NCBI GenBank assembly: GCA_009731425.1
Contig: AP018794.1
Span: forward strand, 496,001 to 560,000
DNA length: 64,000 bases
Direction of reading: 5' to 3'
From: Lachnospiraceae bacterium KM106-2
GTDB lineage: Bacteria; Bacillota; Clostridia; Lachnospirales; Lachnospiraceae
A program made the position numbers and the translations under genes. Below the pieces are notes generated by a model. The model saw only the letters and a list, made by a program, of their open reading frames with translations. It was not told where the DNA came from and did no database searches. Of this stretch, positions 17,016 through 24,902 are shown in pieces; the first letter of the stretch is position 1, and each line of letters starts with the position of its first letter.

Positions 17016-17151
17016 TAAAGTTAACATAATTTGATGTGTGATGCATAGAAATTAGAATATAAAGGGAAAGACAAACAGATATTGGAAATCAATCCTTAAT
17101 TATTTAACAAAAATAACGCGTTACCACATTAAAGTATTGTATAATGTGACA

Positions 17152-17276
17152 GAACTTAAAAAATTTAGTCAAATCAGTTGCGTCAAGTGGTAATATGTAG
17201 TAATATTACTAAGTAATTGAAGAACAGATGTGGTTTAGCGGCAATGGGGTCACTATTAGCTTGCTAAACCTTTTTA
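17152..17276 (+). ncRNA. Candidate structured leader or small RNA ahead of oppA
   Basis: The 332-base gap before oppA has TATAAT at 17140-17145, then an inverted repeat GTAATAT/ATATTAC (17190-17209), then GGTTTAGC/GCTAAACC (17232-17239, 17263-17270) with TTTTTATT. This looks like a roughly 125-base transcript ending in a terminator. It could be an attenuator for the opp operon or an independent small RNA. No T-box or known riboswitch core was seen, and no clear -35 box lies at the expected distance. Confidence 0.4.
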
Positions 17277-17347
17277 TTATCTTACATAAACTGTAAAATA
17301 AATACATTTGTTGTCAAGGCGAAAAAATAAAGAAAAGGAGAAGAATT

Positions 17348-19258
17348 ATGAAAAAAATGAAAAAACAGGCAGTTTCATTGTTATTAGTTCTTGCTATGGT
17401 ACTTGCAACAGTAACCGGATGCGGAAATAATAGCGGAGTATCTTCAGACAATTCTAAGAATACGACTAAGGATAAAAAGACTGAAGACACAAACAAAAAA
17501 GAAACAACTACTAAAGTTACAAACCGTACACCAGCAGGTAAGTTAGTTATTGGTCAGAATACAGACCTTACTGGTGACTTCATGACAGGCTGGACAAATG
17601 GTGCAGCTGATATGGATGTCAGAAGACTTACTCAAGAATATGGTACTGTAGTAAGAACTAGAGATGGTTCAATGCAGTTAAACAACACAGTTGTTAAAAA
17701 ACTTGATACTAAAGAAAATAGTGATAAGTCTAAAACATTTACTTACACAATTAACAAAGGTTTAAAATACAGTGACGGAACAGAAATTACTGCAAAAGAT
17801 TTCGTATTTTACCTTTTATTAAATTCTTGTAAAGCCTTTGGCGACTCAGAAGCTGATATCACAATGTATACTGTATTTGACGGATACAATGATTTCAGTA
17901 CTGGCAAGAAAAAAGAATTTAAGGGTGTTCGTCTTTTAGGAGATGATCAGTTCTCAGTAACAATCTCTGCAAAAGAACTTCCAGATTATTATGATATGGC
18001 AAGAACAGCAGCTTCACCTTATCCAATCAGTGTTTACTTACCAGGTGTTGATGTAAAAGATGATGGTAACGGTGCATACTTCACAAAAGACGTAACAAAA
18101 GCAATGATCAAGAAGACAATCGAAAAAGAGAGATATAACCCAACAATCTTCTCTGGTGCTTACACAATTAAAGACTACAATAAATCTGCCGGAACAGTTA
18201 CTTTAGAGGCTAATACAAATTATGCTGGTAACTACGAAGGACAGAAAGCTCAAATTAAAACACTTGTAATCAAGAAATACAATGATGATACAGCAATTGA
18301 TGAATTAAAGACAGGAAATGTTGATCTTCTTATTAGTGCAGGCGGTGGTGACGTAGTTAACGCTGGTCTTGATTTAGCTGATAAGGGAGAATACAAATAC
18401 AATAACTACTACCGTAATGGATTTGGTAAAGTCGTATTTACTTGTGACCTTGGACCAACACAATTCGTTAAGGTTAGACAGGCAATCGCTTATCTTTTAG
18501 ACAGAACAGAATTTGCTTCTCAGTACACAGGTGGTTATGGTACCGTTGTTAACTCTAACTATGGTTTAGCTCAATGGATGTATACAGATATGAAAGACAA
18601 GGTTGACAAAGAGTTAAATACATACGCTTACAATGTTGACAAAGCAAAAGAATTACTTGTTTCTGATGGATGGACTTTAAACAAAGATGGTAAAGAATTT
18701 AAAGAAGGTAAAGATGACGTTCGTTATAAGAAAGTTGACGGAAAGTTAATGCCACTTGAAATTCAATGGGCTAATACAGCAAATAACCCAGTATCCGATT
18801 TATTATCTACAATGTTACCAGATAACATGAAGAAAGTCGGAATGAAATTAAAACCAACAACTCTTGATTGGGGTGTATTAACTAATAATGTACTTCGTCA
18901 AGGAATCGATAAACCAGTTTACAATATGTATAACATGGCTTCTGAATATGGTGATATCCCATCATACGAAATGGAAGCAAATCCAGATAAAGCTTACGGC
19001 GGATTATACAATGAAAACTGGATCAATGACAAAGAATTATTCCAGTTAGCTAAAGACTTAAAGGCTACAGAATCTACAGACCGTGAAGGTTATGACGCAA
19101 AATGGTTGAAATACATCAAGAGATGGAATGAACTTCTTCCAAGTCTTCCACTATACTCAAATGAATTCTATGATTTCTACAACAAGAAACTTCAGAACTA
19201 TAGTGCAACTAGCGTTTACAGTTACTCATATGACATCATTTACTCATATGTAAAATAA
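17348..19258 (+). CDS. oppA: Oligopeptide-binding lipoprotein OppA-like
   Basis: A 636-residue family 5 extracellular solute-binding protein. The signal sequence ends in the lipobox ATVTGC (Cys about residue 26), followed by a Ser/Asn/Lys/Thr linker; lipid anchoring to the membrane outer face is expected. The fold markers include the early GKLVIGQNTDLTGDF, TYTINKGLKYSDGTEITAKD (the classic family 5 segment) and RQAIAYLLDRTEF. It captures peptides for the permease encoded downstream. Codon choice is strongly biased toward codons such as TTC, AAC and TAC, unlike neighbours, indicating high expression. A hairpin just after the stop probably stabilises its message. Confidence 0.88.
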   Translation: MKKMKKQAVSLLLVLAMVLATVTGCGNNSGVSSDNSKNTTKDKKTEDTNKKETTTKVTNRTPAGKLVIGQNTDLTGDFMTGWTNGAADMDVRRLTQEYGTVVRTRDGSMQLNNTVVKKLDTKENSDKSKTFTYTINKGLKYSDGTEITAKDFVFYLLLNSCKAFGDSEADITMYTVFDGYNDFSTGKKKEFKGVRLLGDDQFSVTISAKELPDYYDMARTAASPYPISVYLPGVDVKDDGNGAYFTKDVTKAMIKKTIEKERYNPTIFSGAYTIKDYNKSAGTVTLEANTNYAGNYEGQKAQIKTLVIKKYNDDTAIDELKTGNVDLLISAGGGDVVNAGLDLADKGEYKYNNYYRNGFGKVVFTCDLGPTQFVKVRQAIAYLLDRTEFASQYTGGYGTVVNSNYGLAQWMYTDMKDKVDKELNTYAYNVDKAKELLVSDGWTLNKDGKEFKEGKDDVRYKKVDGKLMPLEIQWANTANNPVSDLLSTMLPDNMKKVGMKLKPTTLDWGVLTNNVLRQGIDKPVYNMYNMASEYGDIPSYEMEANPDKAYGGLYNENWINDKELFQLAKDLKATESTDREGYDAKWLKYIKRWNELLPSLPLYSNEFYDFYNKKLQNYSATSVYSYSYDIIYSYVK

Positions 19259-19284
19259 TCATTAGAATCACATGATATTCTATC

Positions 19285-19315
19285 AGAACTAGGGCAGTTT
19301 TGCTGTCCTGGTTCT
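19285..19315 (+). promoter_or_regulatory. Intercistronic hairpin between oppA and oppB
   Basis: AGAACTAGGGCAG and CTGTCCTGGTTCT form a 13 bp stem with two G-T pairs and a 5-base loop. No T-run follows, so it is not a full terminator; it may stabilise the oppA message or partly stop transcription to give more binding protein than permease. Confidence 0.65.
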
Positions 19316-19378
19316 TGGTACTATATAAATAACAATGGATGAAGTTACTCCATTAAGTAGTAAAGGAGCAGGTGGAAG

Positions 19379-20362
19379 ATGGTAAAATATGTTGCAAAAA
19401 GAATATGTTACATCATATTTGTATTTTTCCTTATGTCAATCATCATGTTTGGCATATTTAAATTAGTGCCTGGCGATCCCGCCACAATGGCATTAAAAGG
19501 TCAGGCAAAATCATTAAGTCCTGAAAGATATCAGATACTATATCAAAAGACAAGAGTACGTTTAGGGTTAGACAAGCCGTTACCAGTTCAATATGTAAAA
19601 TGGTTTGGTAAGATGTTAAAAGGCGATTGGGGTTACTCAGAAATTTATCGTAAGAATGTAACAACAGTTATTAAAGATCCAATGAAGAACTCGATCTTGA
19701 TCAATATTTTCAGTGTTTTACTTACTATATTAATAGCAATTCCGATAGGAATAGTATCGGCGGTAAAGAAAAATTCGAAATTCGATAATGTCACACAGGT
19801 GACAACTATGTTAGGATACAGTCTTCCTACATTTATTATTGGTTTGGTTATGATTTTTATTTTCTGTGTTCAGTTTACAATTTTCCCTGTTAGTGGTATG
19901 AATACACCAGGCTTTGAAGGAACATTCTTCCAAAGATTTTTGGATATTCTGTATCATGTTTCACTCCCTGTTATCGTAATGACAGTCGGTGGACTTGGAC
20001 AAATGATTCGTTATGTACGTGCTTCTATGATCGAGGCACTTGGAATGGATTATATTAGAACTGCAAGAGCAAAAGGATTAACAGAAAAAGTCGTTATCTA
20101 TTCACATGCTTTCCGTAATGCGTTAATTCCTATTCTTACCGTTGTTATTGGATGGTTTGTCAGTGTTTTTGCAGGATCTATTGTTATAGAGCAATTGTTT
20201 TCAATTGATGGAACCGGTAAATTATTAATTTCTTCTCTACAAGCACAGGATTATAATGTTGTTATGGCATTAAATATGTTCTATTTCCTTGTTGCACTTG
20301 TAGGAAACTTAATTACGGACCTTAGCTACTGCTTAGTTGATCCGCGAGTAAAACTGAATTAG
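19379..20362 (+). CDS. oppB: Oligopeptide ABC permease OppB
   Basis: A 327-residue inner-membrane permease. The N-terminal helix starts MVKYVAKRICYIIFVFFLM, followed by the OppB marker FKLVPGDPATMAL and RLGLDKPLPVQYVKWFGKML, and the cytoplasmic EAA loop IEALGMDYIRTARAKGLTEK near residue 220, which couples to the ATPase. Six helices are predicted. Its start is in a separate short leader after the oppA hairpin, and it is followed after 10 bases by oppC. It is full length and shows no oddity, unlike OppC. Confidence 0.9.
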   Translation: MVKYVAKRICYIIFVFFLMSIIMFGIFKLVPGDPATMALKGQAKSLSPERYQILYQKTRVRLGLDKPLPVQYVKWFGKMLKGDWGYSEIYRKNVTTVIKDPMKNSILINIFSVLLTILIAIPIGIVSAVKKNSKFDNVTQVTTMLGYSLPTFIIGLVMIFIFCVQFTIFPVSGMNTPGFEGTFFQRFLDILYHVSLPVIVMTVGGLGQMIRYVRASMIEALGMDYIRTARAKGLTEKVVIYSHAFRNALIPILTVVIGWFVSVFAGSIVIEQLFSIDGTGKLLISSLQAQDYNVVMALNMFYFLVALVGNLITDLSYCLVDPRVKLN

Positions 20363-20372
20363 GAGGGTACCC

Positions 20373-22178
20373 ATGAGTAAGAAAAAGAATAAGAGAAGTA
20401 CCTTTGGTTCGGTTTTCAGACGTATGTTCTTAGGAAATCGAGCTATAGAAAAAGAAGATGTACTAGCGGAAGAACAGGTGAAGACACCTTTTCAGACAGC
20501 AGTAAAAAATTATGTCTCAAATAAATTTGCAATGGGATGTTTAATTGTATTTACATTATTATTTGTTACTTGTTTCATAGGTTCTATCTTTATCAATGAA
20601 GAACCAACGTATCAAGAGGTTACACAGCAGAATTTAGGACCTACTAGAAGCTTGCTAGATATACCATCTCGATTAGTCGGAAACGTAAGACAAATTTCAG
20701 TTGGTTCTACATATGGTGTTGGTATTGATAATGAAGGTGTCGTTTATATGTGGGGTAGTTTAACAGATAAGTTAAAACAAATTCCAAATGATATGGGCGA
20801 TGTCGTACAAGTAGCGGCTGGACAGGATCACTGTCTTGCATTAAATAAAGAAGGTAAAGTATTTACTTGGGGTAATAATCGACTTCATTTAGGTACGATT
20901 CCTCTAGAAGTAGCAAATGCAAACAATATTAAGTATATTAATGCAGGATATCAAATTTCTATCGCTGTTACAGAAGATGGAAAAGTATATGCATGGGGTA
21001 ATACAAATGTAGTCAGCTTTGATGTTCATGACTATCAAGGAAAGATCGCCAAAGCGGTAGCTACTGGTAGTGGTATCATGGGACTTACAAAAGATGGTGA
21101 AGTTGTTTCTTTAACAGGAACAGATACTGGATTTACTAAGATTCCAACAGATTTAGGTAAAGTAAAAGATATTGAAGCAACTGCTCAGACAGTAGCTGCT
21201 ATTACAGAAGATGGAAAAGTTAGAGTTTGGGGTAATACCACAAAAGGACTTGATAAAATTCCTGAAATTGAAGGGAAAGCAGTTTCGTTATCTTCTGGAC
21301 GTTATCATTATGTTGTAGTTACAGATCAAAATAAAGTATATGCATGGGGCGATAATAACTTTAAAGAAAGTAACGTACCAAGCAGTATTCAAGGAAAAGA
21401 TATTGATAAAGTATACTCTGGTTACTATCAGAATTATGCAGTTATGAAAGATGGTTCTGTTAAGACTTGGGGATTAAAAGGATATTGGTTAGGAACTGAT
21501 CAATATGGCCGTGATGTTCTTACAAGAATCATTAATGGTGGTCGTATGACAATGACGATCGGTGCGATCGCAGTTATCATCTCCATCATCATCGGTGTTA
21601 CGATCGGTGGAATCGCTGGATACTATGGCGGAAAAGTCGATATTATCTTAATGCGTTTTGAAGAAGTAGTAGCAGGTATTCCATTCCTTCCATTCGCAAT
21701 GATCTTATCAGGAATTGTTGGAAATAAAATATCAGAGACCCAGCGTATTATGCTGATCATGGTTATTTTAGGATTCCTTAGCTGGCCTTCTATTTGTTAT
21801 CTTGTACGTGCAGAGATCCTTTCTGAACGTGAAAAAGAATATGTTACTGCAGCAAAAGCACTTGGTGTGAAAGAAAGTAAGATTATTTTTAGACATATCT
21901 TACCTAACATCATGTCAGTAATTATTGTAAATGCAACTTTACAGTTTGCAATTGCCATGTTAACAGAATCAACGCTTTCTTACTTAGGATTCGGTGTTGC
22001 GGAACCTAATGCTACATGGGGTAATATGTTAAATGGTTGCTGTAACAGTGTTGTTATCCAAAGCTTCTGGTGGAGATGGGTATTCCCTTCTATCGCACTT
22101 GGTATGGCAACAATTTGTATTAATGCGATTGGTGATGGATTACGTGATGCGTTTGATCCAAAAGCAAACGAAAGATAG
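20373..22178 (+). CDS. oppC: Oligopeptide ABC permease OppC with extracellular RCC1-like propeller
   Basis: At 601 residues this is twice the usual OppC length. Residues 1-80 hold the cytoplasmic tail and helix 1. Residues about 105-372 are seven repeats of roughly 38 residues, each with a short strand, an A-G/S-G turn and a G-K-V-x-x-W-G motif (VYMWG, VFTWG, VYAWG, VRVWG, VYAWG, VKTWG; blade 4 is degenerate). This matches a seven-bladed RCC1-type beta-propeller. At about 373 the normal OppC sequence resumes with LGTDQYGRDVLTRI, then five helices and the EAA loop (EYVTAAKALGVKES). The insertion lies in the loop after helix 1, so it is outside the membrane, facing the binding protein. Confidence 0.9.
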   Translation: MSKKKNKRSTFGSVFRRMFLGNRAIEKEDVLAEEQVKTPFQTAVKNYVSNKFAMGCLIVFTLLFVTCFIGSIFINEEPTYQEVTQQNLGPTRSLLDIPSRLVGNVRQISVGSTYGVGIDNEGVVYMWGSLTDKLKQIPNDMGDVVQVAAGQDHCLALNKEGKVFTWGNNRLHLGTIPLEVANANNIKYINAGYQISIAVTEDGKVYAWGNTNVVSFDVHDYQGKIAKAVATGSGIMGLTKDGEVVSLTGTDTGFTKIPTDLGKVKDIEATAQTVAAITEDGKVRVWGNTTKGLDKIPEIEGKAVSLSSGRYHYVVVTDQNKVYAWGDNNFKESNVPSSIQGKDIDKVYSGYYQNYAVMKDGSVKTWGLKGYWLGTDQYGRDVLTRIINGGRMTMTIGAIAVIISIIIGVTIGGIAGYYGGKVDIILMRFEEVVAGIPFLPFAMILSGIVGNKISETQRIMLIMVILGFLSWPSICYLVRAEILSEREKEYVTAAKALGVKESKIIFRHILPNIMSVIIVNATLQFAIAMLTESTLSYLGFGVAEPNATWGNMLNGCCNSVVIQSFWWRWVFPSIALGMATICINAIGDGLRDAFDPKANER

Positions 22179-22192
22179 GAGGAGGAATAAAG

Positions 22193-23185
22193 ATGGCATT
22201 ATTAGAAATAAAAGATTTGCATACTTTCTTTGATACAAAGAAAGGTACTGTAAAAGCAGTCAATGGCGTTTCCTACTCCGTAGAAGCAGGTAAGACATTA
22301 GGCGTTGTTGGAGAAAGTGGTAGTGGTAAGAGTGTATCTGCCATGAGTATCTTGAAATTATTAGATGGAAATGGTCATATCGATAGTGGAAGCATTATCT
22401 TTGAAGGACAAGATTTAGCTGATGTAAAAGCAAAAGATATGTGTAAGATCCGTGGAAATGATATCTCAGTTATTTTCCAGGAACCTATGACAAGCTTAAA
22501 TCCAATCTTTACGATTGAACGTCAGTTAGCTGAGCCATTTAAAATCCATCAAGGATTATCAAAGAAAGAAGCAGCTCAAAAAGCTGTTGAAATGCTTCGT
22601 GCTGTTCAGATACCTAATCCTGCTAACGTTGCAAAACAATATCCTCATCAGTTATCTGGTGGTATGAGACAGCGTGTCATGATCGCCATGGCACTTGCTT
22701 GTCAACCAAAGCTTTTAATTGCTGATGAACCTACAACAGCACTTGATGTAACTATTCAAGCTCAGATCTTAAAGTTAATGAATGAATTAAAAGATGAGAG
22801 AGGAACTTCTATTCTTTTGATCACTCATGATCTTGGTGTTATCAATGAAATGGCTGATGATGTCGCTGTAATGTACTGTGGACAAGTAGTAGAAAAAGCA
22901 CCAGTAGAAAAAATCTTTGGTGATACAAAATTCTCACATCCTTACACAGAAGGATTAATGAGTTCTATTCCAAGACTTGATACACCAGCAGGGGTAAGAC
23001 TAGAAGCAATCCCAGGAAGTGTTCCTCATCCTCTTGATTTACCAAAAGGATGTAAGTTCGCACCTAGATGTAAATATGCGACGGATAAATGTAGAAATGA
23101 AGAACCTCAATTAGTTGATATTGAAGATAATCATACGCTTCGATGCTTCTATCCTGAGAAGGGGGTAAGATCAAATGCAAAATAA
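22193..23185 (+). CDS. oppD: Oligopeptide ABC ATPase OppD
   Basis: A 330-residue ABC ATPase. Walker A is GESGSGKSVSAMSIL (about residue 40), the Q-loop is VIFQEPMTSLNP, the signature LSGGMRQRVMIAMAL, Walker B LLIADEPTTALD, and the C-terminal Cys-rich oligopeptide-transporter tail ends FAPRCKYATDKCRNEEPQL...LRCFYPE, which in this family may hold an iron-sulphur or metal site. The start at 22193 follows AGGAGGAATAAAG. Its 3' end overlaps oppF by 11 bases. Standard length, no oddity. Confidence 0.92.
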   Translation: MALLEIKDLHTFFDTKKGTVKAVNGVSYSVEAGKTLGVVGESGSGKSVSAMSILKLLDGNGHIDSGSIIFEGQDLADVKAKDMCKIRGNDISVIFQEPMTSLNPIFTIERQLAEPFKIHQGLSKKEAAQKAVEMLRAVQIPNPANVAKQYPHQLSGGMRQRVMIAMALACQPKLLIADEPTTALDVTIQAQILKLMNELKDERGTSILLITHDLGVINEMADDVAVMYCGQVVEKAPVEKIFGDTKFSHPYTEGLMSSIPRLDTPAGVRLEAIPGSVPHPLDLPKGCKFAPRCKYATDKCRNEEPQLVDIEDNHTLRCFYPEKGVRSNAK

Positions 23186-24584
23186 CCAAGAGAAAAAAGT
23201 ATTAATGAGTATTCGTAATTTAAAACAATACTTCCCAATCAAGAAAAGTTCCATTTTTCAAAAGGAACAAGAATATGTAAAAGCAAATGATGGTATTTCT
23301 CTTGACATTTACGAAGGCGAGACAGTAGGTCTTGTTGGAGAAAGTGGATGTGGTAAATCAACATTTGGTCGTGTATTATTACAACTTTATCATCAAACAG
23401 CAGGACGTACCATGTACTATGGTCATACGATCGATGATATGGCTCCTAAATATGTAGACCACTTGATCAAACATTTACCTGAATTAAAGAAAAAGTTAGA
23501 TCATTTAGAAGGTCAGGAAAGAGAAGAAGCTTTTCTTGATATCGTAGAAATCATCGGTGGTTTATTCGTAGCAGACGATATGCATGAAGTATCGAAGGTA
23601 CTTTCTGAAAAATATAATGTCTGTGCTTCTATCTTCAAAATGAAGAAAGAGTTGATCGACTTAAATGCATGTGCTAAGAAAAATGATAATAAGATTGCAG
23701 AAGTGCAAACGAAGATCGATGTAGAACAACATAAATTAGATAAGATGAATGCCGAGATCGATGAGTTAAAGAAATCATTATCCAATAAACCGGATTTCAA
23801 AGATTGTGAAGCGAAGAAAGATGATGGTATCAACTTAAAGAAATTAGAGTATGAAGAAATTCGTTTCTTAAGAAAAGAACTTCAGTTGATCTTCCAGGAT
23901 CCATATTCATCACTTGATCCAAGAATGACAGTAGGTCAGATCATCGGTGAAGGATTATTAACTCATAAATATTTTGAAAAGAATGGTCCTGAGATGCAAG
24001 AGTATGTAACAGATATCATGGAAGAGTGTGGTCTATCCCCATATTTCATTCATCGTTATCCTCATGAATTCTCAGGTGGACAAAGACAACGTATCGGTAT
24101 CGCTCGTTCTTTAGCGTTAAAGCCAAAATTCGTTGTATGTGATGAAGCGGTATCCGCACTTGATGTATCGATCCAATCACAGGTTGTCAACTTATTACTT
24201 GATTTAAAGGAAAAAGAAAACTTAACTTATATCTTCATTTCACATGATTTAAGTGTTGTTAAATATATCAGTGATCGTATCGGTGTAATGTACCTTGGTA
24301 ACTTGGTAGAATTAGCAACGACAGAAGAATTATTCAGCAATATGAAGCATCCTTATACCGAAGCTTTATTATCTGTAATTCCAACTACTGACTTGAACAA
24401 TAAGAAAGAAGTTATTTTACTGGAAGGCGATATTCCAAGTCCAATTCATCCTCCAAAGGGATGTAAGTTCCATACAAGATGTCGTTACTGTACTGATATC
24501 TGTAAGGAAAAGACACCAGAATTTGAAGAAGTGGCTCCAGGACACTTTGTAGCCTGTCACCATAAGGTTGGCGAGAATAAATAA
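23175..24584 (+). CDS. oppF: Oligopeptide ABC ATPase OppF with extra helical insertion
   Basis: A 469-residue OppF-type ATPase, about 140 residues longer than usual. Walker A is GESGCGKSTFGRVLLQLY (about residue 53), but the Q-loop LQLIFQDPYSSLDP is at about residue 236 instead of about 100. The insert (about residues 80-225) is charged and mainly helical, with a coiled-coil-like part (AEVQTKIDVEQHKLDKMNAE). The rest is normal: signature FSGGQRQRIGIARSLAL, Walker B FVVCDEAVSALD, and the Cys-rich tail CKFHTRCRYCTDIC. The reading frame runs through without a stop, so it is a real extension of the nucleotide-binding domain, not a frameshift. Function of the insert unknown. Confidence 0.9.
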   Translation: MQNNQEKKVLMSIRNLKQYFPIKKSSIFQKEQEYVKANDGISLDIYEGETVGLVGESGCGKSTFGRVLLQLYHQTAGRTMYYGHTIDDMAPKYVDHLIKHLPELKKKLDHLEGQEREEAFLDIVEIIGGLFVADDMHEVSKVLSEKYNVCASIFKMKKELIDLNACAKKNDNKIAEVQTKIDVEQHKLDKMNAEIDELKKSLSNKPDFKDCEAKKDDGINLKKLEYEEIRFLRKELQLIFQDPYSSLDPRMTVGQIIGEGLLTHKYFEKNGPEMQEYVTDIMEECGLSPYFIHRYPHEFSGGQRQRIGIARSLALKPKFVVCDEAVSALDVSIQSQVVNLLLDLKEKENLTYIFISHDLSVVKYISDRIGVMYLGNLVELATTEELFSNMKHPYTEALLSVIPTTDLNNKKEVILLEGDIPSPIHPPKGCKFHTRCRYCTDICKEKTPEFEEVAPGHFVACHHKVGENK

Positions 24585-24603
24585 GAGATAAAAGGAGAAT
24601 CAT

Positions 24604-24795
24604 ATGTTTGGAAATAGAAAGATTCGTGAATCCATGAAGAAAAAACAGGATATCGATTATCGAAAGTGGAGTGAGCAGCTAGAAAAGAATGATACGTTAG
24701 CAATGGTTATTGCTGGTTTTCTAGTAATCCTCCCAATCATATTACTTGCTTTTGGAATCATTGGTTTGGTCATATGGTTTTTCTTTTTTAGATAA
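24604..24795 (+). CDS. Small membrane protein of 63 residues in the opp operon
   Basis: A short protein with a charged N-terminus (about 38 residues, Lys/Arg/Glu rich) and one C-terminal hydrophobic helix (about residues 36-62) ending WFFFFR. The RBS AAAGGAG lies properly before the ATG, and the gene sits 20 bases after oppF and about 100 bases before pepF. No family recognised. Position suggests a small accessory subunit of the peptide transporter, perhaps modulating OppBC, but this is inference. Confidence 0.6.
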   Translation: MFGNRKIRESMKKKQDIDYRKWSEQLEKNDTLAMVIAGFLVILPIILLAFGIIGLVIWFFFFR

Positions 24796-24902
24796 TACGT
24801 AAGAAGATTAAATGTATGTGAATTATTAATTTGCATACATTTAATTTTTTACTTTATAACAAGGTTCAACCACAAGATATTAGAATATAGGAGGAAATAG
24901 CT

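Noticed and set aside
17016..17347. T-box or known amino-acid riboswitch before oppA
   Set aside because: No T-box bulge sequence or other known core could be found; kept only as an unclassified structured leader.
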